Of a stretch of DNA of 64,000 nucleotides, positions 31,649-43,059 are shown piece by piece. The notes beneath the pieces were generated by a model. The model was not told the DNA's origin, searched no databases, and worked only from the letters and a program-made list of their open reading frames with translations. The stretch is from Rhipidocladum racemiflorum (Eukaryota > Streptophyta > Magnoliopsida > Poales > Poaceae), in NCBI GenBank assembly GCA_036346355.1, contig CM070571.1, positions 50,240,293 to 50,304,292 of the forward strand. The letters run 5' to 3'. Each line of letters begins with the position of its first letter. Position 1 is the stretch's first letter. The position numbers and the translations under genes were made by a program.

Positions 31649-34600
31649 GCAAAGGCATATTCTCATATCTTGTGTTTCATAGTCTGCTGCCGTAGAACAT
31701 GATTTTCTGCTTCCATATTAGTTAGCTTTTCTTTATGGCTGTGCTTTGGTTGGGCCGTGGCCCAATGGTGCCAACCACTGGCCCCGCCTGTGCCCCAGCC
31801 TCCTTCAACAACCCGTGGTGCGATGACCCTGTCGGTGGCCTCACCTCGCCGTGCCACCTCCACCTCAACCTCGCTGTGCTATTTCAGCCTTGCGAGAGAG
31901 GGAGGGGCGATGGGGTGAGTATGAGCGAGAGAGAAGGAGGGCGACGGGGTGAATGTGTACCGTATATTAGCTATCTATAGCATACTGTAGACTAGTTTTT
32001 CTCATAAAAATGTGCAATTGTAGTGATATTTCTTATAGAAGTTTCATAGGTAGTTAGGCAATAGGACAAAATCGCATTAGCATGAACACAATTTTCCCAT
32101 GCAAGAAATGCAACCTCTTTACTATCTTTTATCGTGAGCCTTGACTCTCAATCGGAGGGTGCACAGCTGCCCACGCACCGCCAAACGAAACCGAATCAAC
32201 CAATCGAAAGGCGGTGATGAAAGGCGGTGATGATAGTCGTGGGAGCGACGAAGAGCCGACTCGGAATCCCAAACCCTCTTCTCCAAAAAGTCCGGTCCCC
32301 CTCCTCCTGCTGTCGTCTGCATCTATTGCCGCCGCCAAGGCCAAGACCACTACCCGCGACCGAGAGATGAACTCCTTCCGCGGCACCCTACTCCTCTTCG
32401 CCTCGTCCCATCGCTTCTCGCTCCGTAATCTGATCTCGCCCAAACCTCTAACTCGTTCGATCTGGTCATTTCGCCTTTCGGCTTCTTGATGCGCTGTTGG
32501 TGTGCCCTTTCTCCCCGCTCTCGGTAGGTGCCTTCTCCGAGGTCGCCGAGTCCACGCCGGGACCCGGACGCGCAAGATCGGCGGCGGTGCCGCCTCCTCG
32601 GTGTTCTCGCTCTTCCAACCTCAAGCCCCAGAGCAAGTTCTCGACCGAATCCGCCATCCGCATGTGTTTTGTTCCTCCCTTTCTTTCTTGGAGTTTGGGG
32701 TTTCCTGTTTGATTTGTTGCATTATGTGATTGGTTGTATGCTTACGGGTTTTCTTGATTTTGGTAGAATTCGATGACTTGGAGGGCTCGACGTCGAGGGA
32801 CTCCAAAGAACAAGGCGCCGCTTCAACTTCACAAAGAAGAACGGGTTTTCTTGATTGCATGCTCATCTAAGAAAAAAAAAAGATTCCTTTACTACTAAAC
32901 TTCTCCCGCTTTCCCCTTATTCTTCTGTTTTATTCAGGTAACATTGCAAACTATATGAGTCTGGCAGAGGTTGATTCGATATATCTTTCAATCCCTGTGA
33001 ACTTCATCTTTATAGGATTTGATGGAAAAGGAGGCCACGGTAAATTCTGTATGCAACCATACTAATGTCATTATCTGTTTTTTCTTACTAAGTATTAACG
33101 ATTTCCCTGTTTTTTTTGTTGAGTTTAAGTTGGGACTCAAGAATCGAGCGCTGGTTTACAAAAATCGATCACATATTTGAGCACACAAGAATCCCTCCAG
33201 TTGGAGAAGTTCTTTCTCCATTTTATAAGACTAGTGTCAAGAAATTAAATCAATATGATCTTCCTTTAGTCAGCCATGTGAATCGCAAGTAATGAATTTC
33301 TACATTTATGGCAATTGTTCCATTTTGTGCTGAATGTTTTCATCTGCTTTCGTAATTAGGCCGCAGATACTTCCATGAGGATTAATTTCCATTATACCAC
33401 CTAATTTTCTGTGTGGTGCGCTTTTTCCGTCCATGGGATACACATGGGAGAAGATGTCATGTCTGCTTTTGAACATGCTATAAAAGTTCTATCCCGTGGA
33501 GAAGATGTTACAGATTCCGTGTCACTGTTCTTGAAACACACACATTGTTGCAATTTCGCTTATCCAAAGAGCTTTAGTAAATTTGATAAGCACTTTATCA
33601 CCTAAAAAGTACGAGCGTAGGCATACCACAAAAGGAATCTTATTCCAGTTTTGATAATATATATTATTTTGGTGCAGTCGAAAGAACCTTAGTATGGTCT
33701 TGCTGTTCCTTGACAATGGTCGGTAATGCTTTCAAAGAACAAGCAGCTTTCCTTTTATCATTCGTAGACTTTTGCATGTTTATTATCTCGTGGAAATTCT
33801 CCATTGGTGTAATCAGACGAACTCATATATAAACCATATATCAATGTGTTTGTAATTTGTTTCTAATTTTCTCTGGATATACCTTATGGATTTTTCTCAC
33901 ACACTGCATGGTAAAGCAAATATCGCTACCATAAATAAGCTATCGGGAAACCCTTTGCAATGCTTTTGTAATTACTTCTATGATGCTACCTTGCATTTCC
34001 CATCATTTTCACAATCAAGTGATAACAAATATTCATCTTTGTTTGGGTTATACAGAGAAAATGAGGAGGCATTTTGGCAAGTGGACAGTGGTCAAATGAA
34101 ACATATATTTTCAGCACTTGTTGATCACCTTCAGATACAAGAAGCATATAACATTTTCATTCTTAACCCCAAACCTATTGGCAAGAGTATTCATTATGCT
34201 TTTCGGTGAGTCTGGGGATATTTTTATTACAGTGCATCATATATAGTTGATGTAATAGGATTCTGAAAAAAAGATTCAATCATTCATATTTAGCATGATG
34301 GAATTCGATAAAACAAGAGCACTATATGTCATTTTCTCGTATGTTTTGATAGTATGAACATGTTTAGTCTTCTTTCTCGCTCGCAATGAATATATTCGAG
34401 GTTTCAATCTACATGGCCTGTAGTTTTACTTAAATGTCAAAACACATAATTTTTCTTATAAAATTCCTACTGCACTGGTTTGAGATAATGAACGTGAGCT
34501 AGAATCTGCAAGACTAAGTCGCTTGTTCAAGCTAAAGAATAGATGTCTAGATTGACATGGTCAAAAATATTATTCAAAGAGGATTAGCCAATATTTCCTT

Positions 34601-34680
34601 CATTAATCAATATTCTTACTACATTGACCACATATGTCCATTATGTAAGATAGTCATTACTAAATCAAGCGGCAAATAAA

Positions 34681-35139
34681 GGGCCTATTTGTGGTGGTTG
34701 GGGGGGGGCACCCAAACGGGGCGACTTCACAGCCGCAGCCCCCCTCAAAGCCGTAGCCAGTGAAGACGTGCCACAAGTGCTTCGCCTCCCTTGCTCGGCC
34801 TCCTCCTCGCTCGTGCCCTGGGCCGACCTCCTCCTCGCCCGGTCGGCCTTCGCCGCCCCGCCTGGCCTCCGCCTCCCCCGGTCGGTTGGTCTCCTCCCTG
34901 GCTTGCCACCTCCGACTCGCCCAGTTGGTCTCCTCCCTAGCTCGCCGCATCTGTCCCGCCGGGTCTCTTGTCCTCCCCGCTCGGCCTCCTCTCCGCCCGG
35001 TCAATCTCCTCACCAAAAAGCCAACAAAAAAAACGAGTTTACTAAACGGCATCTCAATAAAAGCTACAAATACTTTACAGCCCAATAAGCCAAAAGCAGC
35101 TTTTCAGCACCAGCCGCATCCCCCCCCCAAAACAGGCCC
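34681..35139. mobile_element. Short element with GGGCCTRTTT inverted ends
   Basis: Left end GGGCCTATTTGTGGTGGTTG followed by a G-run. The right end, read on the minus strand, is GGGCCTGTTTTGGGGGGGG. This is the style of grass hAT or PIF-like MITEs. The interior is GC-rich (34770-35000), with Ser/Leu/Pro-rich frames open on both strands, and could be captured coding or UTR DNA. It is absent from copy A, whose sequence diverges at the same point. No clean target duplication was found. Confidence 0.6.
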
Positions 35140-36399
35140 AAAATACCTCCAGCTATTCAGTCACTATCTTTGTATGTGAGTTCGACAATTTGAACTTGGA
35201 AATTGTGCATATGACCTTCTGAGTTAATAACTTGATCTTAATGATATGGAATATTTAGTAATTGAGTGGCACCGGTTTATATGTTAGTCCTAAACTGTTC
35301 TGTTGTTATTATTAAATTGTTTACATTAATAAGTCGTCCTGACTAGTCTATGGATTGTTGTATCTCATGTAGACATAATTTGTTCTCCTGTGAGACATGT
35401 TGATGAAACAAATAAAGATATATTCTTCTTTTTTCTTTCTGTAACGATATTCAGACCTTTCTAGAAGCTCACTTTATTGTGAGTAACAAAAATGGTCAAT
35501 ATCTGATTTTGGCATGTTGCCATATCATGTGAAACACCTCTTTCTTTCTTTTTTTTAATCTCATTTTCTGATATTTTTGAACTTGGAACAATTGCCATAA
35601 ATGAATTTGAACAATATTTTTAACTATTACAATGAATTGAAATGCTACCTCCTAAACTTGTGAGCGATTATACAGTGTATTTCCTCCAATCTCAAATAAG
35701 TGATGTTACGAAAAGTATGTGGTCAAACTTCTGTAGCTTTGACCTCTAGTACATATAAAATTATTAACAGTGGCTGCGTGGAAATGGTAATAAATTTCGC
35801 TCTCAAACGTTCTTTTGTAATATTGTCAAATTTTTGCTGACATGTTTTAAAAACCAGTATTTAAGTTGTACCTTGGAGACTATAAAAAGTATAAAACATT
35901 GCTTATTTTGGAATGGAGGCAGTCATAGTTAAATACCTATCTGATAGCTTCAAACTGAAGAGGTTGCATCAATATAGAGTAATTTGGTAGTGCGCTAGGC
36001 TGACCTAGAGTTATGCTACATAGATACAAACCTAACATTTGCTAGAAATGGTGGGCTACTGTTTAGTTTATGTTTAAAAATGATTTGTACCATTTGTCGT
36101 CACATAATAAGGTAATCAATTTTTTTTGTCCATCAGCTAATTTAGTTAATTATTGCTCTTCTATTATATTTGTCTATTTTCTTTCTTAAATCCAAATTCT
36201 GTTGCTAAGTTGGGAAAAAAAGTAAAAGCTGTATACATATTTGTCAATTTGCACATAGGGTTTTTGATAGTGTTTTGTGCATTTTCTCCTGTGCTGTTTC
36301 ATCATTAGAGGGTAATAGTACATATTTGTCAAAGAATAGAATATCGCCTGACTCTTTTTATGGCTGTTTGTTTATATTTTGTTCCATCTATTTTCATAG
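35140..36399 (+). other. AT-rich intron of the membrane-protein gene (copy B)
   Basis: Lies between two exons that join in phase (34205 and 36400). No ORF or repeat of note, so it is best read as intronic DNA. Confidence 0.55.
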
Positions 36400-36438
36400 G
36401 AAAGGCTTCTCCGAGTCTGAGATCAACTTGCTCAGGAG

Positions 36439-37140
36439 GTAAGCTGGCATGCTGTAGCAAACTTCCTGTTATGGTTTTGAGGATTATGACTGTGCTACCT
36501 GATTTCATAAATCTGTTCGGTGGTGCACATTGTTGTTATGACATTATACCTATATTACAATCCGGAGGTTCCTGGCTCCTCAGCCCGTCCGCTGTCGCCT
36601 TCGCTAAAATCTCCTCGGCGATCATGTCCCGCTTCTTTCGTCAGGCGACGAGTGCTTCGCACGGCCGGGCCGAAGCTTTGAGCCTCCTCCGCTAGCACGC
36701 CTCGCCTCCCCAGTCCCCTCCTGCCTGTTGCCTCCTACCTTTTCTTTCCGCTCGACCGCATCGGGCGTCCTCCTCGCCCTCTTCGCTCGCAGCGCTGCTC
36801 GCCCACCTCCCGCCAGAGCCGCTGCTTTCCTCCTACCTCGCGGTCGATGGAACCCGCCAACGGCTCGCAAGATCCCGCCGTTTCCAAAATTCCCTCGTAC
36901 CTCGAGTCTTCGAGAAGGCTCCTCGCTTCCTGTCGCTATCACGTTCCCCTCCGATTTCTAGAGAGGGGCTTCACCGATTCCGATTTCTATTGCAGAAACG
37001 CGAGCTCAATTCGATTCCAAGGCACCCAGCTCCTGCGATTTGTGTTACTCGCTTCCTCTGATCTACTCCTTGGTTTTTTTTGCTGATTTTTTTTCGAGGT
37101 GGATCAAATTGACTAGATCGAGTTGGAAAGAGGTGCTGAT
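36439..37140 (+). other. GC-rich 5' region before the phosphatase pseudogene
   Basis: After the donor GTAAGC at 36439 the sequence becomes GC-rich (36560-36960), with short frames in all phases, including one starting MEPANGSQDPAVSK. It looks like the promoter and 5' UTR of a GC-rich grass gene. The junction between the membrane-protein intron and the phosphatase gene lies near 36560. Confidence 0.4.
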
Positions 37141-38725
37141 GGACGGGCTGCCAGCAGATTCGTGGGGAGGACATGTTGGGGAGTTGCAGCTGCATCACGA
37201 GGATGGCGGTGCCACGGAGGACCAACCGGCAGTGTTGGAGGATGGGGGTGAGGGTGAGATGGTGATGTGGGTAGATTTCAGCACGAGGCTCGGCGGAAGG
37301 CGTCGGTGCCCGGATGCTCTCCTGCCCGACGCTGGTGTCACTTCCACTGGTGGGATCAGGTCAGCGATGTCAGCAATCCTCTCCCCTTTTTTGGTTTGTG
37401 TGGTTTTGGTAGCCTTTTCCTCTTCTGCCTGTTGATCGCCGTTCACCTTGTGTGGGCTACGGGGTTTCATCTGTAATGCATCTTCCGATGGTGACTAGGC
37501 ACGACAGTTTGTGCTCCTACTATTTATGGTTAGCCCTCTCTGAGTCTCTGGTGCACAATGGTTCGTAACTGGAAAATTTGATCATTTGCCCTGAAGTTGA
37601 TGTGCATTTGATCATTTGCCCAAAGTTGATGAGTATTTGATCATTTGCCCTACGATGTCTCATTGACATGCGGGTCCTAGGGCCACATGTCAGTGAGACA
37701 CGTAGGGCAAATAATCAAACGTCTATCAACTTTGGGCAAATGATCAAATGCCCATCAACTTCAGGGCAAATGATCAAATGCCCCTTCGTAACTATTGCTG
37801 CATTGCGTGTTGGTTTTTGTCTCGATTTGGATCTGTTTAGTGTATTGGAAGTTTTGGGGGCATGTCTTGATTTTGGCTACTTTTCCTGCTGAGTTCATGT
37901 CGAAAAAAAAACGCTCATGTGACTTTTAGAAAAAACCCAAACAAAAAAGGTTTTAGAACTTTAGATTGTTACATTCTAATTATTTGTTTGCAATTCTTTT
38001 TTTATCAGCATATTCTGTTGGCCGCTGTTTCATTCCCCTTTGATGTTCTGCGGCTGAAGGAGCTCGGAGTTTGCGGTATGCTGACACTGAACAAATCGAA
38101 CGAGAGGCTTGTTCCCAAGTCACTGTATGAGGTAATCGCATAGGCAACTATTTGACTGATCAGCTACTCAAGTTCACCAAACTATATGTTGCTCTTGCCC
38201 CTTTTGTTTGTGAATCCCTCCTTGCATGTGCACCACCAGCATATTTATTAGTTGTTCAGTAGTATGATGCCTGATGGCACGTTCTACATGCAAATCAAAT
38301 TACATACATACTGGAACCAAACATCAGCTGTTAACATAGTTCTTACTAGAAGGATCAGATCAGAGGTGTCTAAGACAACAGTGCGATCTGCTGTCTTTTT
38401 TTTGTTACCTTTGCTTCAATAATGGTGATTTGGTGCACGAATTAATTTATTCTGTTTCAATTCTTGAAGGAAATGCTTCATGTGGGAAATTGACTTACGT
38501 TCACTGCAAAGCTGAACGTAGAGATAGCACTACAGCTGTTCTTTGCTAATTGGTATGTCTTACTATTCTGAATACCATCACTTCCTTACATAATCTGTAT
38601 AAGCCAATAAGGTAATGACTATTGATTATTTTTAGATGCAATACAAACAAATGACACTTGTCGAAGCTTATGAACATGTCTGCTTGTGCAGGCCAAGGGT
38701 GTTATTAGCTTTTGCGCAGTGGCAA
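37141..38725 (+). pseudogene. PTPMT-type dual-specificity phosphatase, broken
   Basis: Relic of a plant PTPMT1-like phosphatase (phosphatidylglycerophosphate or phosphoinositide phosphatase family). The first exon ends at 37359 and contains, in three frames, GEMVMWVDFSTRL, GVGARMLSCPTLV and FHWWDQ, the usual order before the catalytic domain. The next exon, 38009-38131, reads HILLAAVSFPFDVLRLKELG. The exon with the HGIDHL...FAPS stretch is missing. Exon 38470-38552 carries the P-loop as HCKAERRDST, where the family has HCKAGRGRST, so the catalytic arginine is replaced by Asp. It also has TAA at 38547-38549 where Tyr is expected. Exon 38636-38725 reads RPRVLLAFAQWQ. Clearly non-functional. Confidence 0.85.
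37571..37784. mobile_element. Fold-back MULE-type MITE with 9-bp target duplication
   Basis: A 214-bp almost palindromic element in the first intron of the phosphatase relic. Each arm contains TTTGATCATTTGCCCTGAAG, then GCATTTGATCATTTGCCC, AAAGTTGAT and ATTTGCCCTACG, mirrored around GCGGGTCCTAGGGCC. It is flanked by the exact 9-bp duplication TTCGTAACT (37562-37570 and 37785-37793). Nine-bp duplications are the hallmark of Mutator-superfamily insertion. No coding capacity. Confidence 0.9.
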
Positions 38726-40388
38726 GTAAGTTGTTGCAAGACTTTCTTATGGTTCGTATCATTTCTCTTGTTTTTTTGTTCAATACAACATCTGAAAACA
38801 GACAGTACAATTATTTTCCGATAGACTATGACGCCATATAGCTTGACCAATTAGGACAACGCTGTCAGCGAGGACGTGTGGGCAGTGTAAACTCATACGT
38901 TCGGGAGATTTGGGTCCTCCCAGCGCGATTGCTGGACGGCTCTGCACGCACGACGTGTGGGCCGCACGATGTGCACGCCCAGTCGAGATTGATCTGTCTG
39001 CGGCCGTGCTATGGCTCAATCTTGATGATTGTAAACACAGGCCATTGCCATTTAGGTTGTTTTTTTGAGTGATCTATCATATTTTCTCTTTTGCTTGCCA
39101 TCAGTTCGAGGCTCCTTACATGATGGCTCTGTTTCTGTCATTTTTTTTTTTTTGGCAGCATGTGGTTTAATTTTGTCACTCTCTTAGGGTTTGCACTGTG
39201 GCTTCATGCCTCACCATCACCCTCCGTAGCATTGTGTCCTCCATGGTCTGTTTGGTGCTTCATGAATCATGATTCGTCCTTTTGACTAACCATTGTCCTT
39301 GCTTGAGTTAGAGATGCAGAGATGGTATTAGTTTTGCAAATATATTAAGGAAATGAGGTGTTATGGCATCCAATTGATGATGCAAACACGCTGTTGCCAT
39401 TGATTTTGGTATATGGAAGGGTTGTTTTTTTACCGTTTTTTTCTAGGTGAAGCAGTCGGTTACAATGTCTACCATTGTTATTATGTTGCCTTTGATGTTA
39501 CTTACAGTTATCTAGCACAACAGTTCAAGCTGTTTATTCTAATACTTGCTTTTTCCCAGTACCTTCCAACTCCCTCTCGCAGTGAAAGTATTATGACGCT
39601 GTTTATGATGGATATATGCACTGAGGTGTCATGGTCGCTCATGTGTAGCAATCCTGTAGAAGATTCTATATTTTGCAGCTCGATGCATACGTATTTATAC
39701 TCAGTTAATTGGACAGTGCTTCAATTTGGTTTTCCCTTCAGATCGAATTGAGGATCCACCAAGAGCTCACGTACTAATGCTATATAGTTCATGAAGGTAA
39801 ATGCTATATACTCAGGATTCCAGTTTGGGTGGTTGTTCTTATTAGGTAAATGAGCTCAAACTTTTCATATTATTTGTTGTGACTTAGATTGTTCTTTACA
39901 GACTTTCGCCTATTGTGCTACAAGCATGCTTTAGTTTCTGTTATATGGGCCACATTGATCGTGTTTCAATGACGCAAAAGCAACACGTGTTTCTTATTTC
40001 CAAAAACTTGATTATGCCAAGGGATAAAACGAAGGCGGATAAAAACTATTCTATACATTGCACTCAATGAAATTTTGATTCCAAATTAAAATTGCAATAT
40101 GTGACAGATATTGACATATAATGAACGCTGTTAACATGTATTGCCAAAAATTTTCTGCTTGCATTGGTATTCTTAATATTAAATTTGCGTCCCAACATCT
40201 GATATAAAATTGCAACCCATGAACTATTGCCATTAACACGTCTAGACAGTTATATATAAGTGCCACCCATGAACTATTGCCATTCCCACCGGAGGTTAAA
40301 GTTTATGTTTCATTTCAATCGTGTATATTCATTTGGAGTCATTAGTTGCTCTAAGTTATAGATACATATTGCTTATCAACTTAATCCA
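38726..40388. other. Non-coding region, no gene recognised
   Basis: Mixed AT-rich sequence with a short GC-rich patch (38830-39010) that is open in several frames without family motifs. It includes T-rich tracts and short ORFs such as that at 39413-39751, which resemble intron read-through. The last exon of the phosphatase was not found here. Confidence 0.4.
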
Positions 40389-40682
40389 TTGCTACAGATT
40401 GTAGACACATCGCAGTTGCGGTTTACCTATTACAAAAATATAAACTTTAAAGAGGATGGTGGTCCTCATTTATTTCCTCAGATATATTGCCATCAACTCA
40501 AGAACCGAAAATTTTATTTCCTTTATTATCTCGGGTTTTTTTTACAGCTCGGACCAAATGCATTGACTCATTACCTGTTTCGGCAGCGTGCCTCTCAAGC
40601 GGCACGACGCGTGTACGTACCTAGTTTCTGGTACATGAAAGATCTTTGGTTGGGAGCTTTTGGCAGCAAGCGAGCGTCATGA
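40389..40682 (+). pseudogene. Unidentified gene fragment
   Basis: A 97-codon frame that looks like two exons and a short intron. The first part begins after CTACAG and reads IVDTSQLRFTYYKNINFKED. The second begins after TTTTTTACAG (about 40548) and reads LGPNALTHYLFRQRASQAAR. The splice signals and balanced composition suggest real exon ancestry, but I do not recognise the family. It lies between the phosphatase relic and the middle exons of the membrane-protein gene. Confidence 0.35.
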
Positions 40683-41373
40683 AATTTTTGTACTTATACC
40701 ATGTAAAGAGTTTCTATTCAGGTTATAGCTGTAAAACTCCAATTGCACTTCCTATTTCCTGTGTGCTCTTTCATTTGAACGTTGACATGAGTACGGGAGG
40801 AGCATGTGATGCTTGACTCCAGTTTATTAGGCCTTGATATTATAGGCAGGGCTTGGATGGACAGGGTTCTTTGGGATGTTCACAGAATTCCAGTTTTTTT
40901 TTTTTTTTGTTGAAAGTGTTAAATTAGTTAGTTGTCAGTCAGTAGTTTCAGATAAAATATGGTAGGCAGAGGAAAATGATGTTTCAACAATATGAAGAAA
41001 ACAATGCAGAATATGTTTTTATTCATCGATTGCACATGTGTCTGCAAGAAGGTTTCCTCTCACATACTAGAACTAAAATGTTGGTTCTTATTCTCAATTT
41101 TGTCTGAGCACTGCTCATTTTGCAAAATTTTCTTGTCTGGCTGTTGTTACATATCCAAAGTGCTACTCATGCAACGATGACATTTCATTGTGCATGTCCA
41201 ATGATGCCATTTCATCCTTCTTCTATATGTAGATACTGCATAGACCTATTTGTTTTTTTTGGAACTGATACTAATTTGGGTTGAATACGCTAGTGAAGCA
41301 TAAAGCTAGTCAAAGATTGACCTGACAGTATTATGTATAATCAAATGTAATTCTTTATTCATCTCTTGTACAG
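40683..41373. other. AT-rich, probably intronic
   Basis: No coding signal. It ends at the acceptor CTTGTACAG in front of the 41374 exon, and contains a long T-run at about 40893. Confidence 0.5.
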
Positions 41374-41832
41374 GGGGAATGGTCAAAGAAATGCAAGGAA
41401 GCCTTGGGCAATATTGAGCTGTTGAAGGAAGGAAAGAGTAAAGATGACATTGTTTATGACAAAGCCATTTAGGTGCCACACTACTATCAGTACATGAAAT
41501 TAAATATCTTTTTATATTTGTACGTAACATCGCTGCTTGTTAGATATTGCACGGTGCAAAGGATGAGCTGCATGATATTTTAGAGAGCGCACTCAAGTCT
41601 AGTGATTTGAAGGGTCTGCATGCTGAATGCCTTACAGATATATGGATTGGTAGTGACAGGTCTGCTACGATTTTCCTTTGCTAATATTTTTTGAAAACTG
41701 AGGTTAGATTCTTTCCCTTTCTTCTAATCAAAACTTTATTTTTAGGTTCGCTTTTATTGATCTGAGTGCCGGGCCATTTGCATGGGGTCCTGCTGTTGGT
41801 GGGGATGGTGTTCGTACAGAACTTAGTCTCAT
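41374..41832 (+). pseudogene. Plant membrane-protein gene, middle exons
   Basis: Three exons of the At5g58100-type gene: 41374-41472 (GEWSKKCKEALGNIELLKEG), 41544-41659 (LKGLHAECLTDIWIG) and 41746 to about 41832 (FAFIDLSAGPFAWGPAVGGD). They follow, in protein order, the exons at 34056 and 36400, with a missing part between. In the first exon the last codon reads TAG directly before the donor (41470-41472), where the family is expected to have Gln. The third exon breaks off after VRTELSL into unrelated AT-rich DNA without a donor. The downstream exons are not present here; homologous 3' exons survive at 16.5-18.9 kb. Confidence 0.75.
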
Positions 41833-42281
41833 CAGATTTTTTGTTAATATTCCATTTCAGTTACTATTTATTGTTATACTCTGGATAATGATGCATTAGA
41901 TTTTATACTGTACTGTGCCACTCTGTCTAATAATTGTTTTCAAAAAAATTTTTTCTCTTGTTGTTTCCCTTAGCATCTAGTATGTTCCATAATGCGTCTC
42001 TAGTAGTTACAAGGAGTTTTGGCCTAAGCATATTTGGTTTTATCCATGGTTTCTGTTCATGGTTTCTGTCTTCTCTATCTTTTTTGATGATTGGATATTA
42101 TCGTAGACAACTTTTAGGGTGAATATCGGTTTTATGGTTTTGTGTCCTGTCAAAGTTTGGATTATTGGTGGCTTGATGTGAGTTCGGAGGGTTCATACTT
42201 CAAACAACTATAGAATCGCAAAATAATGAAGTGCGCTGAAACCCAGTAAATAAACATAGGGAAATTATGCACATGCATGCG
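41833..42281. other. No gene recognised
   Basis: AT-rich sequence between the truncated exon and the small element that follows. The ORF at 41934-42122 is hydrophobic and probably random. Confidence 0.4.
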
Positions 42282-42286
42282 GTTTC

Positions 42287-42534
42287 TGTAATACCCCGGC
42301 CCGTTAGTGTGGTGGCCCGTGAGGTTGCGGTGGTGGGATAATGGGATTAGTCCCACATTTCTTGTCTAGTGAGTTGCAGTAGCACATAATGCCAGCAAGG
42401 TTCCAAACGTAGTATCTTTGGGTTAACCCTTTTACACGAAGCAAGGACAGAAGTTTAAGTAGGGTGCTATGTGTGCATGGGTCTGCCCCACGAGTGTGCT
42501 GGGCATTGAGTGAATTTTGGACCAGGGTGTTACA
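42287..42534. mobile_element. Small element or solo LTR with TGTAAYACCCYGG ends
   Basis: A 248-bp block starting TGTAATACCCCGGCCC and ending GGACCAGGGTGTTACA. The two ends are inverted copies of each other and carry the TG...CA of an LTR. It is flanked by an exact 5-bp duplication, GTTTC (42282-42286 and 42535-42539). A 5-bp duplication and TG...CA favour a short solo LTR, while the 16-bp inverted ends could also mean a MITE. Confidence 0.7.
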
Positions 42535-42652
42535 GTTTCAGTTTTTCGTGGCAGCACTAGCTTTTTTCGGTTAAAGTATGACAATTTTATCTATCTAGCA
42601 TTGCAATTATTATGCATTATATCAGTTTGGAAATTCCCTACATATGCACTTG

Positions 42653-42704
42653 TTATACAAATTCCTGGAACAAGAAAGTTATACAAATTCCTGGAACAAG
42701 AAAG
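42653..42704. repeat. Exact 26-bp tandem duplication
   Basis: TTATACAAATTCCTGGAACA followed by AGAAAG occurs twice without interruption. Confidence 0.95.
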
Positions 42705-43059
42705 AATAAGCATTAAGTACGTGGAGCTAGAACTTTAAATGGTTGTGTCGTGTCAGTGGTTTAAACATGTAAACCCAAACCCGACCCTGACCAGTCATGT
42801 TATCATGTTGACCCATTGTGTCTAAACTCCTTTACATTAATCTAAATTCTATGCTGTTTGTGTCATTTAGTTATATTATTTTTAATGTTCTGATTCTACT
42901 TGTTCTAAAGGTCATAGATTGTTTGATGCAATACACTTATAATCATTTCTATTAAAACTTGTTAGTTTTAGTTACTTTATGGTTATTAATTATTTGTATT
43001 AACACTAAGTGATTTGTTAATCATATCAAATGGGTTAATTATGTCAACCTGTTTTTGTC

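Larger units (their letters stand above)
29591..34680 (+). repeat. 5-kb duplicated segment, copy B
   Basis: Collinear with 10475-15502 on the same strand. Copy B keeps some features that copy A has lost, such as the splice donor at 34206 and the reading frame around GTCAGCCATGTG at 33270. The right edge at 34680 coincides with the start of the element at 34681. Confidence 0.95.
32214..36438 (+). pseudogene. Plant single-pass membrane protein gene, 5' exons (copy B)
   Basis: Same gene as at 13.05 kb. The first exon has a leader PVPLLLLSSASIAAAKA (about 32296-32346) that could be a signal peptide, and ends near 32661 after SNLKPQSKFSTESAIR. Other exons: 32767-32840, 32935-33035, 33124-33290 (IERWFTKIDHIFEHTRIPPA in one frame), 33362-33521, 34056-34205, and 36400-36438 (KGFSESEINLLR). 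The 34205/36400 junction keeps the codon phase, since CG plus G makes Arg in AFRKGF. Lesions include a disturbed frame at the start of the 33124 exon and a KEQGAAS variant at 32810. The gene continues with exons at 41374-41832. Confidence 0.75.
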
